DNA from: Streptomyces albipurpureus
Lineage (GTDB): Bacteria; Actinomycetota; Actinomycetes; Streptomycetales; Streptomycetaceae
Reading direction: 5' to 3'
Length of the DNA stretch: 64,000 bases
Assembly (NCBI RefSeq): GCF_023701525.1
Contig: NZ_JAMQAW010000083.1
Coordinates: 50,267-114,266, forward strand
Both the position numbers and the translations under genes were made by a program. A model generated the notes under the pieces. That model worked only from the letters and a program-made list of their open reading frames with translations. It did no database searches and was not told the origin of the DNA. Positions 37,130 through 45,780 of the stretch are shown piece by piece (the first letter of the stretch is position 1; every line of letters begins with the position of its first letter).

Positions 37130-37491
37130 CGGGACCCGCCCCGTACGCCGGGGGACTTCGGCTCATCGGGCCCCTTGGCCGTGGCCGCCTCCTGCACCAG
37201 CGGCCCGTACGGGGTGCCGATCATCGCCGAGAACGTGGCCGTGTTCTGCCGGGTCAGCGCCTCCAGTTCCAGTGGGCACAGCGCCACCCACTGGCCCGAA
37301 CGCGGCGACTCGACCAGCAGCCTGGCCCCGTTGCGGGTACGGACCCTGACGACCCGTACCTCGGCGAACTCATTGGCCACCACGAGCGGTTCGCCCTCGG
37401 CCAGCGCCAGTAGCTCCGCACGCTCGGCGGCGGCTGCCTGGGCCGTCCGCGCGTCCTCTTCCTCTCCCTCCCAGCTCAGTGCCGCGCTCAC
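37126..37491 (-). CDS. Small conserved protein of the dioxygenase operon
   Basis: 121 aa from GTG at 37491, which overlaps the beta-subunit stop (GTGA). ANEFAEVRVVRVRTRNGARL and LCPLELEALTRQNTATFS are the conserved-looking core. It is soluble, has no cysteine cluster and no enzyme motif I know. Similar small proteins occur in some actinobacterial Rieske oxygenase clusters, but their function is not known to me. Its tight coupling to both the oxygenase and the dehydrogenase suggests a structural or assembly role. Confidence 0.75.
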   Translation of the reverse strand: MSAALSWEGEEEDARTAQAAAAERAELLALAEGEPLVVANEFAEVRVVRVRTRNGARLLVESPRSGQWVALCPLELEALTRQNTATFSAMIGTPYGPLVQEAATAKGPDEPKSPGVRGGSR

Positions 37492-38090
37492 AGGAAGACC
37501 GCCAGGTTCTGCATCCGCAGGACCGCCTCGTCCGCCATGATCGTGCGCCGGGCCAGCAGCCAGCCGTCCGGGCCGCGCCGCAGCAGGTCCTCGCGGCCCG
37601 CCGACACCAGGGCCGGTTCGTTGACATCGCCTCGGCTGCGAAAGAGCAGCACCGAGGACTCGGCGATCAGATGGTCCGGGTCGGCGGTGGCGAAGGTGCG
37701 GACGTTGCCGATGTGGTGCCGCATCCGGGACGGCGGGTCCTCGGTCCAGGCGTGCTCGGTGAGGAAGCGGGCCACCCGGCGGGAGAGGGAGTACTTGTCC
37801 TCGTCGAAGTGGGCCATGCCGGGGGAGGTGTCGTAGCCGGAGCCCAGGGCGGTGGTCACCCGGACGGGCATCAGGTAGTGGATGTCCTCGGTGAGGAGCG
37901 TGAGCCACTCCTCGTACCTCTGGGCGTCCAGCAGATAGGTCTCGTCGGTCAGCCACTGGTGGGCTTCCTGGTGCCGCCGGTCGCCGAAGGGCAGGGTCCG
38001 TCCGGTGCGCTGGAGCCGGGAGGCACCGGCGCCGAGCGGTGAACGGGCGGACAACCCGCCGATGGGCGGGGGTGTGGTGTCGGTACTCAT
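37488..38090 (-). CDS. phtAb: Ring-hydroxylating dioxygenase beta subunit
   Basis: 200 aa from ATG at 38090 (ATGA overlap with the alpha subunit). HQWLTDETYLLDAQRYEEWL, LTEDIHYLMPVRVTT and RHHIGNVRTFATADPDH are typical beta subunit segments (the NTF2-like fold). It completes an alpha3beta3-type oxygenase. Neighbour order is the same as phtAaAb/padAaAb of Arthrobacter, Terrabacter and Rhodococcus. An extended frame upstream lies inside the alpha subunit gene and was rejected. Confidence 0.9.
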   Translation of the reverse strand: MSTDTTPPPIGGLSARSPLGAGASRLQRTGRTLPFGDRRHQEAHQWLTDETYLLDAQRYEEWLTLLTEDIHYLMPVRVTTALGSGYDTSPGMAHFDEDKYSLSRRVARFLTEHAWTEDPPSRMRHHIGNVRTFATADPDHLIAESSVLLFRSRGDVNEPALVSAGREDLLRRGPDGWLLARRTIMADEAVLRMQNLAVFL

Positions 38091-39538
38091 GACCGGGTCT
38101 CCTTCGGGTCTCCTTCGCTGCGGCGGGGGGCGGTGTCCGTGCCCGCGGGTTCGGCGTCGCAGCTGTCCGGGCCGTGGCCGGTGCCGACCTCGACCGTGGC
38201 GGCGCGCGGCTGCGGCCGTTCCAGATGGTCCGCCCAGCGGTTGAGCAGTTCGCGCTGGTTGTACTCGCTGTAGCCGGTACGGGCGGTGCCCGGGCCGGCG
38301 AACTCGTCCGGAGTCAGGGTCGGGGACACCTGTACGCCGTCCTCCAGCAGTCCCATCCGGCTGTTGAGGAGCAGCCGCCGGGCCATGGACCCGGCGGCGG
38401 TGTTCGTCAGGGAGACCCAGTTCTCCACATCGTCCTGCTCGAACATGCCGGTGGAGCCGAAGCACATCAGATACGCCTTGTAGGACAGCGCCTTGAACTC
38501 CTCGGGCGCCTCCGCGTCGACCGCGAACCAGGAGAGGACCTCGGTCTCGTTCTCGCTGATCGGCTGCCACTGCCGGATCGAGATGAAGGGCAGCACGGCC
38601 TCGGAGTCGGCGACCCGCGGCCAGTTGTGCACCAGGCTGAGGTTGGGGAAGAGGGAGGCGGCGGAGATCATGAAGCCGTCGCGGCCGATGACCTGTGACT
38701 GCTGCGGCGACCAGGCCGCCTTCATCCGGTCGATCATCTCCTGCGGGTAGCCGACGTACCGGAGCCGTTCGTCGAGGTCACCGGGCGGGAGCTTGTACGT
38801 CGTGCCGCCGCCGTTGCCCGCCCAGTAGGTGGCGCCGTCCTTGCGTTTCTCGGCCTTGGGCTCGCGGAAGAGCCCGATCTCGACGACCGAGGTGTGGGTC
38901 TGGGGGGTGTGGTACATGTCGCCGGCGAAGTTCTCGGCGCCGATCTTCCAGTTGGCCTTGATCCGCCAGCGCTGGGGGCCGCGCAGTTCGATGCCGCTGG
39001 GGCTCTGCCGGGTGTAGTAGTCGAGATAGAAGCGGAAGTCACCGAGGAAGTCCTCCAGCGGTGGTGCGTCCGGGTCGAGGCTGATGAAGATCATGCCGTT
39101 GTAGGTGGCGAGGTTCGGCGCGGGCAGCAGCCGCTGCCCCTTGCGCCGGAAGCCGGCTTCGCCGCCGTAGGCGTCCTGGTGGAACGGCAGTCCGACGATC
39201 CGGCCGTCGTTGCGGTACGACCAGCCGTGGTAGGGGCAGCGGAAGTGCGAGGCGTTGCCCATTTCGGCCCGGCACACCTGCATGCCCCGGTGCAGGCACA
39301 TGTTGAAGTGGGCCCGGATCTCGCCGCTCTCGTCGCGGGTGACGATGAAGGAGTCCTCCAGCACCCGTCGAACCACGTAGTCACCCGGTGCGGGGATCTC
39401 CGACTCATGGGCCACGAAGAGCCAGGCGCGGCCGAAGAGCCGCTCCTTCTCCAGGGCGAAGGTTTCGCTGTCGTTGTAGATGTGCGCGGGGATCATGCCC
39501 CGCCGCACGTCCCGCAGCACCGCCGTCTGGTCTGTCAT
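38087..39538 (-). CDS. phtAa: Rieske ring-hydroxylating dioxygenase alpha subunit (phthalate 3,4-dioxygenase-like)
   Basis: 483 aa. The Rieske ligands are Cys81, His83, Cys101 and His104 (MCLHRGM and RCPYHGW); the mononuclear iron ligands are His210 and His215 with Asp207 (GDMYHTPQTH). All are present, so an active oxygenase is expected: dioxygen and NADH insert cis-hydroxyls into an aromatic ring. Sequence features such as EIGLFREPKAEKRK and the operon order alpha-beta-dehydrogenase-ferredoxin-reductase-decarboxylase match actinobacterial phthalate 3,4-dioxygenases. First gene of its operon, transcribed leftward from the 39539-39791 region. Confidence 0.88.
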   Translation of the reverse strand: MTDQTAVLRDVRRGMIPAHIYNDSETFALEKERLFGRAWLFVAHESEIPAPGDYVVRRVLEDSFIVTRDESGEIRAHFNMCLHRGMQVCRAEMGNASHFRCPYHGWSYRNDGRIVGLPFHQDAYGGEAGFRRKGQRLLPAPNLATYNGMIFISLDPDAPPLEDFLGDFRFYLDYYTRQSPSGIELRGPQRWRIKANWKIGAENFAGDMYHTPQTHTSVVEIGLFREPKAEKRKDGATYWAGNGGGTTYKLPPGDLDERLRYVGYPQEMIDRMKAAWSPQQSQVIGRDGFMISAASLFPNLSLVHNWPRVADSEAVLPFISIRQWQPISENETEVLSWFAVDAEAPEEFKALSYKAYLMCFGSTGMFEQDDVENWVSLTNTAAGSMARRLLLNSRMGLLEDGVQVSPTLTPDEFAGPGTARTGYSEYNQRELLNRWADHLERPQPRAATVEVGTGHGPDSCDAEPAGTDTAPRRSEGDPKETRS

Positions 39539-39791
39539 CGGCTGTCATCCGTTCCGGCCTCATGGAGAGGCCATCAGGCTCAATCTCTGCAAAATAGAGA
39601 AGTATTCTGTTCAGTAGAAACCTGAGGCGGGCTTGGAGTCAAGGCCGGGGCCCGCAGCGGGGAGAGGTGATGATCTGTTCCGGGCTTCAGAAGAAAAGAG
39701 TTCTTCTAAGGCTTGACGATTCAATGGTTCGTCGATTGTGATGCAGGGGTGTGACGGGTGTCGCACACGCTGGAGACGCAAGGAGGCGTCC
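39539..39791. promoter_or_regulatory. Divergent control region between the dioxygenase operon and the LLM operon
   Basis: 253 bp, clearly more AT-rich than its surroundings. It contains a TTCT-N7-AGAA-type repeat near 39608, the perfect palindrome at 39689-39707, and a TTGACG candidate -35 (39713-39718) for the plus-strand operon. Shared palindromes make this the likely main target of the IclR regulator. Confidence 0.65.
39689..39707. promoter_or_regulatory. Palindrome AGAAGAA-N5-TTCTTCT
   Basis: Perfect 7-bp inverted repeat with a 5-base centre (AAGAG). It lies 6 bp upstream of the candidate -35 of the LLM operon. IclR proteins bind such short palindromes; a related element precedes the IclR gene itself. 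Confidence 0.6.
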
Positions 39792-40736
39792 ATGGCAGTG
39801 ACCATCGCCGGGGCCCCGGGGCTGGGGCTGGTGCTCCCGCCCTCGGTACCGCCCGGCCAGCTCTGGCCCGCTGTTGAGACCGCCGACCGCGGCGGCTTCG
39901 ACTCGGTCTGGGTGACCGACCGCACGATCGCCGGGACCCCCTGGTTGGAGGCCCACACCCTGCTCGGGGCGGTCGCCGCCCGCACCGAGCGGGTCCGCAT
40001 CGGAACCTCGGTGCTCTGCATCGCCCGCCGCAACCCCGTGCTCACCGCGCACGCTCTCGCCACCGCCGATCACCTCTCCGGCGGACGGCTCGTCGCGGGA
40101 GTGGGGCTCGGCGGACTCGAACCCGCCGAATACGCCATCGCCGGAGTGCCCATCGCCAGCCGGGGCGCCCTCACCGACGAGTACCTCGGCCTGGTCCGAC
40201 GGCTCTGGCAGGAGGAGTCCGTGGACCACCACGGCCCCGGCTTCCGCTGCGAGGGCATCAGCATCGCCCCCCGGCCCGCCGCGCCCGTACCCCTGTGGAT
40301 CGGCGGCAACTCGCCCGCCGCATACCGCCGGGCCGGCCGCCTCGGTGACGGCTGGATCTCCGTCTTCGCCGGCCCGGACGGCTTCCGCGACGGCTGGGAA
40401 CAGGTCCTCGCCCAGGCGGAAGCGGCGGGCCGCGACCCTCAGCCGCTCACCCCGGCGGTCCATCTCTTCGCGGCGATCGGCACCAGGCCCGGCCAGGCCG
40501 AGGCCGTGCTCGAACCCGCCGTCCGCGCACTCCTCGGCGCCGGCCTCGACCAGTACGGGGACGCCTGCCTCTACGGCACCCCCGACCGTTGGACCGACAC
40601 CATAGGGCGCTTCGCCGAGGCTGGAGCGCGGCAGATCAATGTGCTGCTGTTCGGCGACGGACTCGCCCGCGACACCGAGACCATCGCCCTCGAAGTGATC
40701 CCCCAACTCGGCCCCCGTACCGCAACCCCGGCCTGA
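39792..40736 (+). CDS. LLM-class flavin-dependent oxidoreductase
   Basis: 314 aa with AGGAGG 5 nt before ATG 39792. A luciferase-like TIM barrel: FDSVWVTDRTIAGTPWLEAH, RIGTSVLCIARRNPVLTAH, ADHLSGGRLVAGVGLGG and a PLWIGGNSPAAYRRAGRL segment. Such enzymes use reduced F420 or FMN. First gene of the plus-strand operon divergent from the dioxygenase, so it may oxidise or reduce an aromatic intermediate. The exact cofactor cannot be read from the sequence. Confidence 0.87.
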   Translation: MAVTIAGAPGLGLVLPPSVPPGQLWPAVETADRGGFDSVWVTDRTIAGTPWLEAHTLLGAVAARTERVRIGTSVLCIARRNPVLTAHALATADHLSGGRLVAGVGLGGLEPAEYAIAGVPIASRGALTDEYLGLVRRLWQEESVDHHGPGFRCEGISIAPRPAAPVPLWIGGNSPAAYRRAGRLGDGWISVFAGPDGFRDGWEQVLAQAEAAGRDPQPLTPAVHLFAAIGTRPGQAEAVLEPAVRALLGAGLDQYGDACLYGTPDRWTDTIGRFAEAGARQINVLLFGDGLARDTETIALEVIPQLGPRTATPA

Positions 40737-40830
40737 TCCCAGCCCGCCCGGCGGGCAGACCCCGACCCCGAAACCTCCACAGGGCAATCCCCACGGCCCC
40801 GCTCCCCGGCACCCGTCAAGGAGACAGACC

Positions 40831-41892
40831 ATGAGCAGCCCGGACCAGAGCCCCGCACCCCAGGGCCCCCCGAACCTCGACCTCTACACCCGCAACGGCT
40901 TCAGCGGACCGATGGCCACGATCGTCCGCGCCCAGTACTCGCCGGCCTACACCGCCGTCGAGGGCACCTACGTCCCCCACCGCCTCGATGTGAACAACCT
41001 CCCCGACGGCACCTTCACCGAGGGCGCCGCCCTCCCGGTCCCGCTCCTGGAGGGTGACGGTGTGAGCGTGGAGGTCTCCCGCCGCACCGGGCCCAGCGGC
41101 GTCGCCTTCCGCAATGTGCTCGCCGACGAACTCCACTACGTACTGGAGGGCGGGGGACGGCTGGAGACCGACTTCGGCGTACTCGACCTCCGCGCCGGCG
41201 ACATGGTCCTCCTCCCGCGCGCGGTCACCTACCGGTACGGCGCGATCACCTCCCCCCTGCACGAGATCGTCATCGTCACCGCCAGCGAACTGAGGGTCGA
41301 TCCCGAGAACGCCCCCGGCGTCCTCAACGTCGACCTCCACGTCGACAGCCCCGTCCCCGACCCCCGGCAGAGCCCGCAAGGGGAGCACCGGGTGGTCGTC
41401 CGCCACGGCCGCGACACCACCACCTACTTCTACGACTACGACCCCGTCCCCTGCATCGCCACGGCCGGAGCACCCGTCGTCCGCCGCTTCAACCTGGAGA
41501 ACGTGCACGGCCTCGGCGTTGAGAAGGGCGGCCTGATGCCGCCGCGGCTCATCAACGACTCCACCACCCGCACCCTTCTCTTCCACCTCGGCAACCGGCG
41601 CAGTGACCGGCCCCCGGTCCACCACAACGCCGACTACGACGAGGTGATCTTCTATGTCGCCGGCCCCGGCCACTACGGCACCGTCGACAAGCCCGGCACC
41701 ATCCTGTGGACCCCCAAGGGCGTGATCCACCACGGCCCCGAGGAGGAAGTACCCGAGGGCTACCAGGCATTCCTGCTGGAGACCCGTGCACCGCTCGCCC
41801 TCACCGCCGGAGGACGCGGGGTCGCGGCCGTCATGGAGACCGGCCAGTTCGGCTTCTTCGACGGCGCCGCCACCGCCGGACCGGCCTCGTAG
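40831..41892 (+). CDS. Homogentisate 1,2-dioxygenase-like bicupin
   Basis: 353 aa. The N-terminal cupin carries DELHYVLEGGGRLETDFG and the C-terminal cupin has HHNADYDEVIFYVAGPGHYG and LWTPKGVIHHGPEE, the metal-ligand region of homogentisate dioxygenases, but the protein is shorter than the usual 430-450 aa form. It probably opens a dihydroxylated aromatic ring. No maleylacetoacetate isomerase or fumarylacetoacetase is nearby, so the true substrate may not be homogentisate. AAGGAGA ribosome site upstream; 94 nt after the LLM gene. Confidence 0.8.
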   Translation: MSSPDQSPAPQGPPNLDLYTRNGFSGPMATIVRAQYSPAYTAVEGTYVPHRLDVNNLPDGTFTEGAALPVPLLEGDGVSVEVSRRTGPSGVAFRNVLADELHYVLEGGGRLETDFGVLDLRAGDMVLLPRAVTYRYGAITSPLHEIVIVTASELRVDPENAPGVLNVDLHVDSPVPDPRQSPQGEHRVVVRHGRDTTTYFYDYDPVPCIATAGAPVVRRFNLENVHGLGVEKGGLMPPRLINDSTTRTLLFHLGNRRSDRPPVHHNADYDEVIFYVAGPGHYGTVDKPGTILWTPKGVIHHGPEEEVPEGYQAFLLETRAPLALTAGGRGVAAVMETGQFGFFDGAATAGPAS

Positions 41893-41924
41893 GACCCCAG
41901 CCCCAACACCCGCAGGAGACACCC

Positions 41925-42671
41925 ATGAGCGCAGGAACGGGCTCCCCGGCCCGTGTGTACGACGCCTTCCAGGGACCCGGACCCGACAGGGAGGCATGGA
42001 CCTATCTGGAGTACCCGATGCCGGACGGGCCGCCCTGGCGCTGCTGCGACCCGGCCGCGGTGACCACGGCGGGCGACGGCACCCTCACCGTGGACATCCC
42101 CGCCTTCCGGCTCGCTCACGACAGCGTCCAGATCATGGACAACCCCAAGTACCTGCTGCTGTCCACCGAGGACTTCCCCCTCCCGCCAGGCTCCACCGTC
42201 ACCTTCACCGTGGACATGGCCGTCACCTGCACCGGCGGCGACCCCCATGACTACCGGGACGGTGTCGCCGCCTTCAACGTCCTCGACATGGCGAGCGGCT
42301 CGGTCTTCGACGTGGCCGCCAACAACGACCACGTCTGGGCGATCCACGAACTGCTCCCCGTCCCCGGCGCGGCCGGGGAAACCTTCACCCGCATGGTGGA
42401 GGACCCCTTCACCGGGGTGCTTCCGGGCGCCGGGCGGGTCCGCCGCTGCCAGGTGGTGATCGACACCACCGCCGGCCGGGTCGACTGGCTCGTGGACGGC
42501 AAGTCGGTCCATCGGGCCGACGGCATCGCCCCGCCCGCCTCGGTGAAGATCGGCCTCGGCGTGTTCACCCTGCACCCGGTCGGCCCGGACGGCACCACAT
42601 CCCTGCGCGGCCAGGGCCTCTCCGTGCGGTGGAGCGGACTGACCGTCGGCTACGAAGGCGGTGCCCCGTGA
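41925..42671 (+). CDS. DUF6081-like protein of unknown function
   Basis: 248 aa with GCAGGAG before ATG 41925. The sequence (VYDAFQGPGPDREAWTYLEY, VTFTVDMAVTCTGGDPHDYR, VDWLVDGKSVHRADG) looks like a beta-sandwich with a concanavalin-type pattern and resembles proteins annotated DUF6081. No signal peptide is present. It is 32 nt after the bicupin and overlaps the GntR gene by 4 nt. It could bind the ring-cleavage product; function is unknown. Confidence 0.65.
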   Translation: MSAGTGSPARVYDAFQGPGPDREAWTYLEYPMPDGPPWRCCDPAAVTTAGDGTLTVDIPAFRLAHDSVQIMDNPKYLLLSTEDFPLPPGSTVTFTVDMAVTCTGGDPHDYRDGVAAFNVLDMASGSVFDVAANNDHVWAIHELLPVPGAAGETFTRMVEDPFTGVLPGAGRVRRCQVVIDTTAGRVDWLVDGKSVHRADGIAPPASVKIGLGVFTLHPVGPDGTTSLRGQGLSVRWSGLTVGYEGGAP

Positions 42672-43408
42672 CCCCGGCACGCGCCGCCGCCCCCGCGGAC
42701 GCCCCAGGCTTCCGTCCCGCCCGGCAGTCCCGTCTCTACCAGGACGTGGCCGGACAACTCCGCGAGGCCATCCTCGGCGGCCAGTACCGCCCCGGGGACC
42801 GGCTGCCCACCGAACCCGAGTTGATGACCACCTTCGGCGTCAGCCGAGCGGTGGCCCGCCAGGCCACCATGAACCTCGAACACGAGGGACTGGTGGAGGT
42901 ACAGGTCGGCTCCGGCGGCGGCGCCTTCGTCGCCGAACCCGCCGCCGACGCCGTCCACCAGGCCCTGGAGAACCATCTGCGCCACAGCGGGGTGACCGTC
43001 ACCGACTACCTCGCCGCCAAACGGGCCTTGGAGCCGGCACTCGCCTCCGCCGTCCTCACCGGCGCCGGCCCCGGTGACCTCCACCGGCTCCGGCGCAATG
43101 TCGAGGCCTCCTTCACCGCGCACCGAGACGGAGCCCCGGACACCGAACTGCTCAGGCTCAGCCTGGCCTTCCACGAGATCATCGCCACGGCCACCGGCAA
43201 CCCCGTACTGGAGGCGCTGTTCACGGCCCTGGTGCGGATGGGCGGACAGGTCCCCGCCTTCAACTCCGCCTCGGCCCGCCACGACTGGCCGCAACTCTTC
43301 GAGGAGCACCGGCAGCAGGTGGCGGCGCTCGCCGACCGCGACGCGGACCGCCTGACCGCACTACTGCTCGCCCATCTGCGGTCGGTCGACGCGATCTACA
43401 CCCACTGA
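42668..43408 (+). CDS. GntR-family regulator (FadR subfamily)
   Basis: 246 aa from GTG at 42668, overlapping the preceding stop (GTGA). The winged helix is PGDRLPTEPELMTTFGVSRA and the C-terminal FCD domain is all-helical with YLAAKRALEPALASAV and LAFHEIIATATGNPVLEAL, whose Asp/His pattern suggests metal-dependent effector binding. Being inside the operon it presumably controls the 39792 operon with or instead of the IclR protein. Confidence 0.88.
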   Translation: MTPARAAAPADAPGFRPARQSRLYQDVAGQLREAILGGQYRPGDRLPTEPELMTTFGVSRAVARQATMNLEHEGLVEVQVGSGGGAFVAEPAADAVHQALENHLRHSGVTVTDYLAAKRALEPALASAVLTGAGPGDLHRLRRNVEASFTAHRDGAPDTELLRLSLAFHEIIATATGNPVLEALFTALVRMGGQVPAFNSASARHDWPQLFEEHRQQVAALADRDADRLTALLLAHLRSVDAIYTH

Positions 43409-43454
43409 CCCCGGCCCGGACAACGTCCGCGCCACACCATGCAAGGAACCGCCA

Positions 43455-44426
43455 GTGAACACCCCGCCCTCGCTCTGGGAAGCCGCCCGCACCGAGATGG
43501 AGGAGTACGCGTTCGTCGCCGACGCCACCCTCCAACCCCGCTGGGACATCCCAGAGAAGATCGCCATCAATGTCGCCGTCGCCGGTCGGGCCGGTCTACC
43601 CGCATCGCCCGACTATCCCGTCGACGCCGAAGAGTACGTGGACGCCGCCTCCCAGGTCATCGAGGCCGGAGCCTGCGGAGTCCACATCGACTTCACCTGG
43701 GTCACCGACTCCAAGGGCCGCCGGCTCGACAAGGACCTCCCGCCCACCGAGGCGTACGGACTCGTCCTCGAACCGCTGCGCGCCCGCTTCGGCAACGACT
43801 TCGTCGCCAACCTCAATGTCCTCAACGGCTCCACCTTCGACGAATGCCTCAGCCCCGCCACCGCGGGACTCGCCGAGGTGGCGCCCTGCGCCGCGGGCCA
43901 CCCCGAGGCGTTTGTCACTCCGGCGGTCAGGAAGCTGCTGGAGTGCGGGGTGAGCCCCGAGATCGTCGTCCACAGCTCCGGCGAGGTGGAGTTCGCCAAG
44001 CGCCGGCTCTTCGACACCGGGATCATCGCCCCGGGCGCGCAGACCAACTGGATCATTCTGTACGGCCTCCCGGTGGACGTCGGGCGCACCCTGGTCTCCG
44101 GCGCCTGGGCCGACGACACCCGGTCCATGGCGGCGCATCTCTTCCTGATGGTGGACCAGATCCGCCGCCTCGACCCCGGGGCCGCGATCACCGTGTGCAA
44201 CGCGGGTCGGGCCGGCCTGTACATCACCACCCTGGCCACCATGCTCGGGCTCAACATCCGGGTGGGCCTGGAAGACAGCTGCTGGCGGCACCCCAACGGC
44301 GACGAACTACTCGCCAGCAATCTGGAGTTGTTCACCCGGGCCCGCACGATCGCCGCCGAGCTTGGCCGCAGCCCCGCCACCGCCGACGAGTACCGGGCGC
44401 AGATCGGTCTGCCGACCCGCAGCTGA
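43455..44426 (+). CDS. BKACE-like (beta-keto acid cleavage enzyme family, DUF849) protein, copy 1
   Basis: 323 aa from GTG at 43455 with AAGGAA upstream. Family features: the QPRWDIPEKIAINVAVAG N-terminus, an AGACGVHIDF strand, EIVVHSSGEVEFA, and the C-terminal VCNAGRAGLYITTLATMLG and VGLEDS (catalytic Glu/Asp region). The standard H-x-H metal pair is H77-x-D79 here and the glutamate of GAE is absent (GRA). The canonical enzymes use acetyl-CoA to cleave 3-keto acids to acetoacetate and acyl-CoA; this divergent form may use another metal set or reaction. Confidence 0.78.
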   Translation: MNTPPSLWEAARTEMEEYAFVADATLQPRWDIPEKIAINVAVAGRAGLPASPDYPVDAEEYVDAASQVIEAGACGVHIDFTWVTDSKGRRLDKDLPPTEAYGLVLEPLRARFGNDFVANLNVLNGSTFDECLSPATAGLAEVAPCAAGHPEAFVTPAVRKLLECGVSPEIVVHSSGEVEFAKRRLFDTGIIAPGAQTNWIILYGLPVDVGRTLVSGAWADDTRSMAAHLFLMVDQIRRLDPGAAITVCNAGRAGLYITTLATMLGLNIRVGLEDSCWRHPNGDELLASNLELFTRARTIAAELGRSPATADEYRAQIGLPTRS

Positions 44427-44527
44427 ATCGATTCTGCACCACCTTTCGGATCCATCTGCCCGGCCGCGCCCCTCCCGGCGCGGCCGGTAATCCCGACACT
44501 CCCGAAACAGCAAGAAACCGAGGACTC

Positions 44528-45289
44528 ATGGACATCAGGGAACGCGTCGTCATCGTCACCGGCGCCGCGAGCGGCATCGGCGCGGACACCGCGCGGCTAC
44601 TCGCCCGCCGGGGCGCCAGGATCGTCGTCACCGACATCAGCGAAGAGGGCGCGCGGATCACCGAGGAGATTCGCGGCTCCGGCGGAGAAGCGGAGTTCAT
44701 CAGAGCCGACATCGGGGTCGAGGCCGAGGCCGAGGCCCTGGTCGCCAAGACCCTCGAACGGTACGGAAGACTGGACGGCGCCTTCAACAACGCGGGCGTC
44801 GAGCAGTGCGCCACCCCGCTGCACGAGCTGACCTCCGAGCAGTGGGAACGCGCGATCCGGGTCGATCTGACCGGAGTCTTCCACTGTCTGAAGCACCAGA
44901 TCGCCGCGATGCTGGAGGCGGGAACCGGCGGCTCGATCGTCAACACGGCCTCCGCACTCGGCCAGGTCGCCATCCCCAACGCGAGCGAGTACGTGGCGGC
45001 GAAGCACGGCGTCATCGGTCTCACTCGGGCCGCAGCCGCCGACTACGGACGGCACGGCATCAGGGTCAACGCGGTGCTGCCCGGCATTGTGGAGACCACG
45101 ATGGTCGCCCGGCTCTCGGGTGACCCCACCTTCTCCGCCTACTTCGACACCCTGAGGCAGCGTCATGTCCTCGGCCGCTTCGGTCAGCCCGGTGAGATCG
45201 GCGAGTCCGTGGCCTGGCTGCTGTCGGACAGTGCCTCCTTCGTGACCGGGGCTGCGATCTCCGTGGACGGGGGGTACCTCGCGATATGA
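44528..45289 (+). CDS. Short-chain dehydrogenase/reductase
   Basis: 253 aa with GAAACCGAGGA before ATG 44528. A classical SDR: VIVTGAASGIGADTARLL, LDGAFNNAGVEQC, a serine in IVNTASALG and Tyr-x-x-x-Lys in SEYVAAKHGV, plus the C-terminal VTGAAISVDGGY. It should interconvert an alcohol and a keto group on a ring or side chain. It is 101 nt after BKACE copy 1 and overlaps the NTF2-like gene by 4 nt. Confidence 0.87.
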   Translation: MDIRERVVIVTGAASGIGADTARLLARRGARIVVTDISEEGARITEEIRGSGGEAEFIRADIGVEAEAEALVAKTLERYGRLDGAFNNAGVEQCATPLHELTSEQWERAIRVDLTGVFHCLKHQIAAMLEAGTGGSIVNTASALGQVAIPNASEYVAAKHGVIGLTRAAAADYGRHGIRVNAVLPGIVETTMVARLSGDPTFSAYFDTLRQRHVLGRFGQPGEIGESVAWLLSDSASFVTGAAISVDGGYLAI

Positions 45290-45780
45290 CCGCGGACAGG
45301 AGTACGGACGGGAGTACGGACAGCGGTGCGAGCAGGGACGCTGGGGCATCCCGGGCGGCAGACGAGGCCGCGCTCGCACGGCTGCTGACCAGCTACGCCT
45401 GGTGCGTGGACGACAAGAGGTGGGAGGACTGGGAGGCGTGCTTCACCCCCGACGCCGAGGTCCGGATGCCCTTCGCCTCCCACAACGGCTCGGCGGGGCT
45501 GGCCGAATGGGGTCGGGCGGCGCTGGCGCCGTTCGAGCGGACCCACCATATGAGCGCCAACATCGAGGTCACCGTCACCGGGGCGACGGCCGTGGGCCGC
45601 TCCAAGTTCCAGGCCGTCCACGTCCCGGAGGCCAGTCGGCCGTCCGAGCACTTCACCGAGGCGGGCACCTATCTCTGGGCCTTCCGGCGCACTCCGGACG
45701 GCTGGCGCATCAGCCGCTGTGAGATCGAGACCGCCTGGACCGCCGGACGGGACACCACGGGGCTCGCCGGGGGCCACTGA
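45286..45780 (+). CDS. NTF2-like (SnoaL-type) protein
   Basis: 164 aa. After a polar low-complexity N-terminus (about 30 residues of Ser/Asp/Arg), the core LLTSYAWCVDDKRWEDWEACFTPDAEV and WAFRRTPDGWRISRCEIETAW is the alpha+beta cone fold of SnoaL-like enzymes and the dioxygenase beta subunits. It could act as a hydrolase/isomerase or an oxygenase partner. Last gene of the operon, followed by a strong terminator. Confidence 0.75.
   Translation: MTADRSTDGSTDSGASRDAGASRAADEAALARLLTSYAWCVDDKRWEDWEACFTPDAEVRMPFASHNGSAGLAEWGRAALAPFERTHHMSANIEVTVTGATAVGRSKFQAVHVPEASRPSEHFTEAGTYLWAFRRTPDGWRISRCEIETAWTAGRDTTGLAGGH

Noticed and set aside
43439..45289. A 616-codon frame spanning BKACE-1 and the SDR
   Set aside because: Its first part is an Arg-rich shadow of BKACE-1 in another frame; only the SDR part from 44528 is real.
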